Source: Micromonospora qiuiae
Lineage (GTDB): Bacteria; Actinomycetota; Actinomycetes; Mycobacteriales; Micromonosporaceae
Assembly (NCBI RefSeq): GCF_016863555.1
Contig: NZ_BOPC01000060.1
Span: 1 to 56,977, forward strand
Length of the DNA stretch: 56,977 nt
Reading direction: 5' to 3'
Shown one piece after another: positions 55,823 through 56,977 of the stretch. Each line of letters begins with the position of its first letter. Position 1 is the stretch's first letter. A program made the translations under genes and the position numbers. The notes under the pieces were generated by a model that saw only the letters and a list, made by a program, of their open reading frames with translations, was not told where the DNA came from and did no database searches.

Positions 55823-55942
55823 GTCGACGCGGCACGAATCCGCTCGGCGACCGTGCTGGCGGGCATCGCTCGTTCCGTCCGCCGGCCGGGCCTGGGCGCG
55901 GCAGTCGGGCCACGGCGGGGTCACCTGTTCGGTGCAGCGAGG

Positions 55943-55948
55943 TACCTT
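55943..55948 (+). promoter_or_regulatory. Putative -10, leaderless, for the rhomboid unit
   Basis: TACCTT, then seven bases, then the ATG of the mini-cistron at 55956. Confidence 0.4.
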
Positions 55949-55955
55949 TGCTCGC

Positions 55956-55991
55956 ATGACTGAGCGCTCGGGCACCTGGGGCAAGCGGTGA
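55956..55991 (+). CDS. Eleven-codon leader mini-cistron (MTERSGTWGKR)
   Basis: ATG at 55956 encodes eleven codons and its TGA overlaps the GTG of the rhomboid gene in a GTGA junction. A -10-like TACCTT seven bases upstream suggests the transcript begins at this ATG. Translation re-initiation is therefore the likely way the rhomboid gene is read. The layout matches the mini-cistron at 1751. Expression of the peptide is not shown. Confidence 0.35.
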   Translation: MTERSGTWGKR

Positions 55992-56896
55992 GTGAGTCCC
56001 CACCGACCACCCCGGCCTGCTACCGCCATCCCGGCCGCGAGACGTACGTCCGATGCACCCGCTGCGACCGGTCGATCTGCCCGGACTGCATGCGAGAGGC
56101 GTCGGTCGGTTTCCAGTGCCCGGAGTGCGTGGCGGAGGGACGCCGCAGCGTGCGGCCGGCGCGTACCGCCTTCGGTGGGGGTACCGCCGGCCGGCACGGC
56201 TACGTGACCAAGGTGCTGATCGGCATCAACCTGCTGGTCATGTTGCTCTCCATCGCGGCGGACCGGGGTGGGGACGCGGCGGCTGGCGGCACCGGCTTCG
56301 GCGGCCTGCTGGGCGGCGGCACCCCGCTGACCGAGTGGGGCGCCGTGCTCGGCCGGGCGATGTTCCCCGACGGCACCATCGGCGGGGTCGCGGAGGGCGA
56401 GTGGTACCGCCTGGTCACCGCGATGTTCCTGCACTACGGCGTGGTGCACCTGCTGCTCAACATGTGGGCGCTCTGGGTGCTCGGCCGATCGCTGGAGGCG
56501 ATACTCGGCCCGCTGCGCTTCGCCGCGCTGTACTTCATCGCCGGCTTCGGCGGCAACGTCGCCATCTACCTGTTCACTGCGCCCAACCGGATGTCGGCCG
56601 GCGCCTCGACCGCTGTCTTCGGCCTCTTCGCGGCGATTTTCGTGATCATGCGGCGACTGGGCCGGGACACCTCGGCCATCGTGCCCATCCTGGTGATCAA
56701 CCTGATCTTCACGTTCGTCGTGCCGAACATCTCGATCGCCGGGCACCTGGGCGGTCTGGTCTTCGGCGCACTGATGGCCCTGGTGCTGGCGTACGCCCCG
56801 CGCTCGCACCGGATGTTGGTGCAGGCCAGCGGTGGTGCGCTCATCCTGGTGGCGTTGCTCGGACTGGCCCTGGTACGGACCGCCGCGCTGCTGTGA
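55988..56896 (+). CDS. Rhomboid family intramembrane serine protease with zinc-binding N-terminus
   Basis: A 302-residue protease. Residues 11-50 form a B-box-like zinc-binding domain (CYRHPGRETYVRCTRC, CPDC, CPEC). Six or seven transmembrane helices follow. EWYRLVTAMFLHYGVVHLLLNMWALWVLG is the family's conserved L1/H-x-x-x-N region, SAGASTAVFGLFAA carries the nucleophilic serine, and SIAGHLGGLVFGAL carries the catalytic histidine. It cuts membrane proteins inside the bilayer; substrates are unknown. Its GTG overlaps the mini-cistron stop. Confidence 0.88.
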   Translation: MSESPPTTPACYRHPGRETYVRCTRCDRSICPDCMREASVGFQCPECVAEGRRSVRPARTAFGGGTAGRHGYVTKVLIGINLLVMLLSIAADRGGDAAAGGTGFGGLLGGGTPLTEWGAVLGRAMFPDGTIGGVAEGEWYRLVTAMFLHYGVVHLLLNMWALWVLGRSLEAILGPLRFAALYFIAGFGGNVAIYLFTAPNRMSAGASTAVFGLFAAIFVIMRRLGRDTSAIVPILVINLIFTFVVPNISIAGHLGGLVFGALMALVLAYAPRSHRMLVQASGGALILVALLGLALVRTAALL

Positions 56897-56977
56897 TCGA
56901 CGCGGTCTGATCGCCGCCGCCCGGCCCGTGCGCGTTGGTCGGGGCTGTCGGGCCTTCCTGTGCGGGGTGGCCGCCGT

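Overview
The window is very GC-rich chromosomal DNA from an actinobacterium, most probably Micromonosporaceae (Micromonospora or a close relative). This rests on the GC-rich third codon positions, the frequent GTG and TTG starts, a proteasome activator ending in GQYL, the DUF5926, DUF4192 and DUF6457 families, and intergenic palindromes of a kind I associate with Micromonospora. There is no phage, insertion sequence, tRNA, rRNA or CRISPR array. Most of the window looks like core chromosome. The most accessory-looking parts are the first 400 bases, 40.4-41.7 kb and 47.5-48.4 kb.

Layout. 0-7 kb: iteron-like repeats before a small helix-turn-helix gene, a DUF4192 protein, a GAP/Sap membrane protein, the molybdenum-cofactor genes fdhD and mobA with a DUF6457 gene, a YbjN-like protein, and a quinone oxidoreductase behind a SoxR-type box. 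7-16 kb: a secreted beta-propeller protein, an Lrp regulator divergent from dimethylargininase, a hydrolase with a substrate-binding lipoprotein, the proteasome activator Bpa, two HAD phosphatases and a membrane protein. 16-25.6 kb: OsmC, a zincin metallopeptidase, prephenate dehydratase, a lipoprotein, PAS and NERD proteins, arginine deiminase, DUF5926, a histidine kinase with an RsbW-like ATPase, a GDPD phosphodiesterase and a rhodanese. 25.6-30.4 kb: three consecutive LCP ligases and a UDP-glucuronate decarboxylase-like enzyme. 30.5-43.5 kb: two sodium:solute symporters, each with a small membrane partner, a flavin reductase, a YdjG/YdjI-like zinc-ribbon and SPFH pair, an ABC exporter, a second small helix-turn-helix gene, and a LytS/LytTR two-component system. 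43.5-47.5 kb: an initiating sugar transferase, an Fpg/Nei glycosylase and a GT4 glycosyltransferase. 48-57 kb: a three-gene operon (cytidylyltransferase-like, glycerol-1-phosphate dehydrogenase-like, CDP-alcohol phosphatidyltransferase), NUDIX, an aminotransferase, CorA, a cyclophilin and a rhomboid protease.

How the genes fit together. The LCP genes, the epimerase, WbaP-like transferase and GT4 point to cell-envelope glycopolymer synthesis. The LytS/LytTR pair lies upstream of a symporter and may sense its substrate. ArcA and dimethylargininase both act on guanidino compounds. The 48.4-50.9 kb operon looks like a Kennedy-type route to a phosphodiester headgroup made from sn-glycerol-1-phosphate or a similar alcohol phosphate, and is the best candidate here for undescribed chemistry.

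Two patterns cross the window. About seventeen transcription units have a TAnnnT-like -10 hexamer only 6-8 bases before the start codon, which suggests leaderless mRNA. Families of intergenic palindromes recur; two of the three GGGCCC-rich copies begin exactly at a gene's TAA stop codon. No homology search or folding program was run, so names come from recognised motifs and family knowledge.
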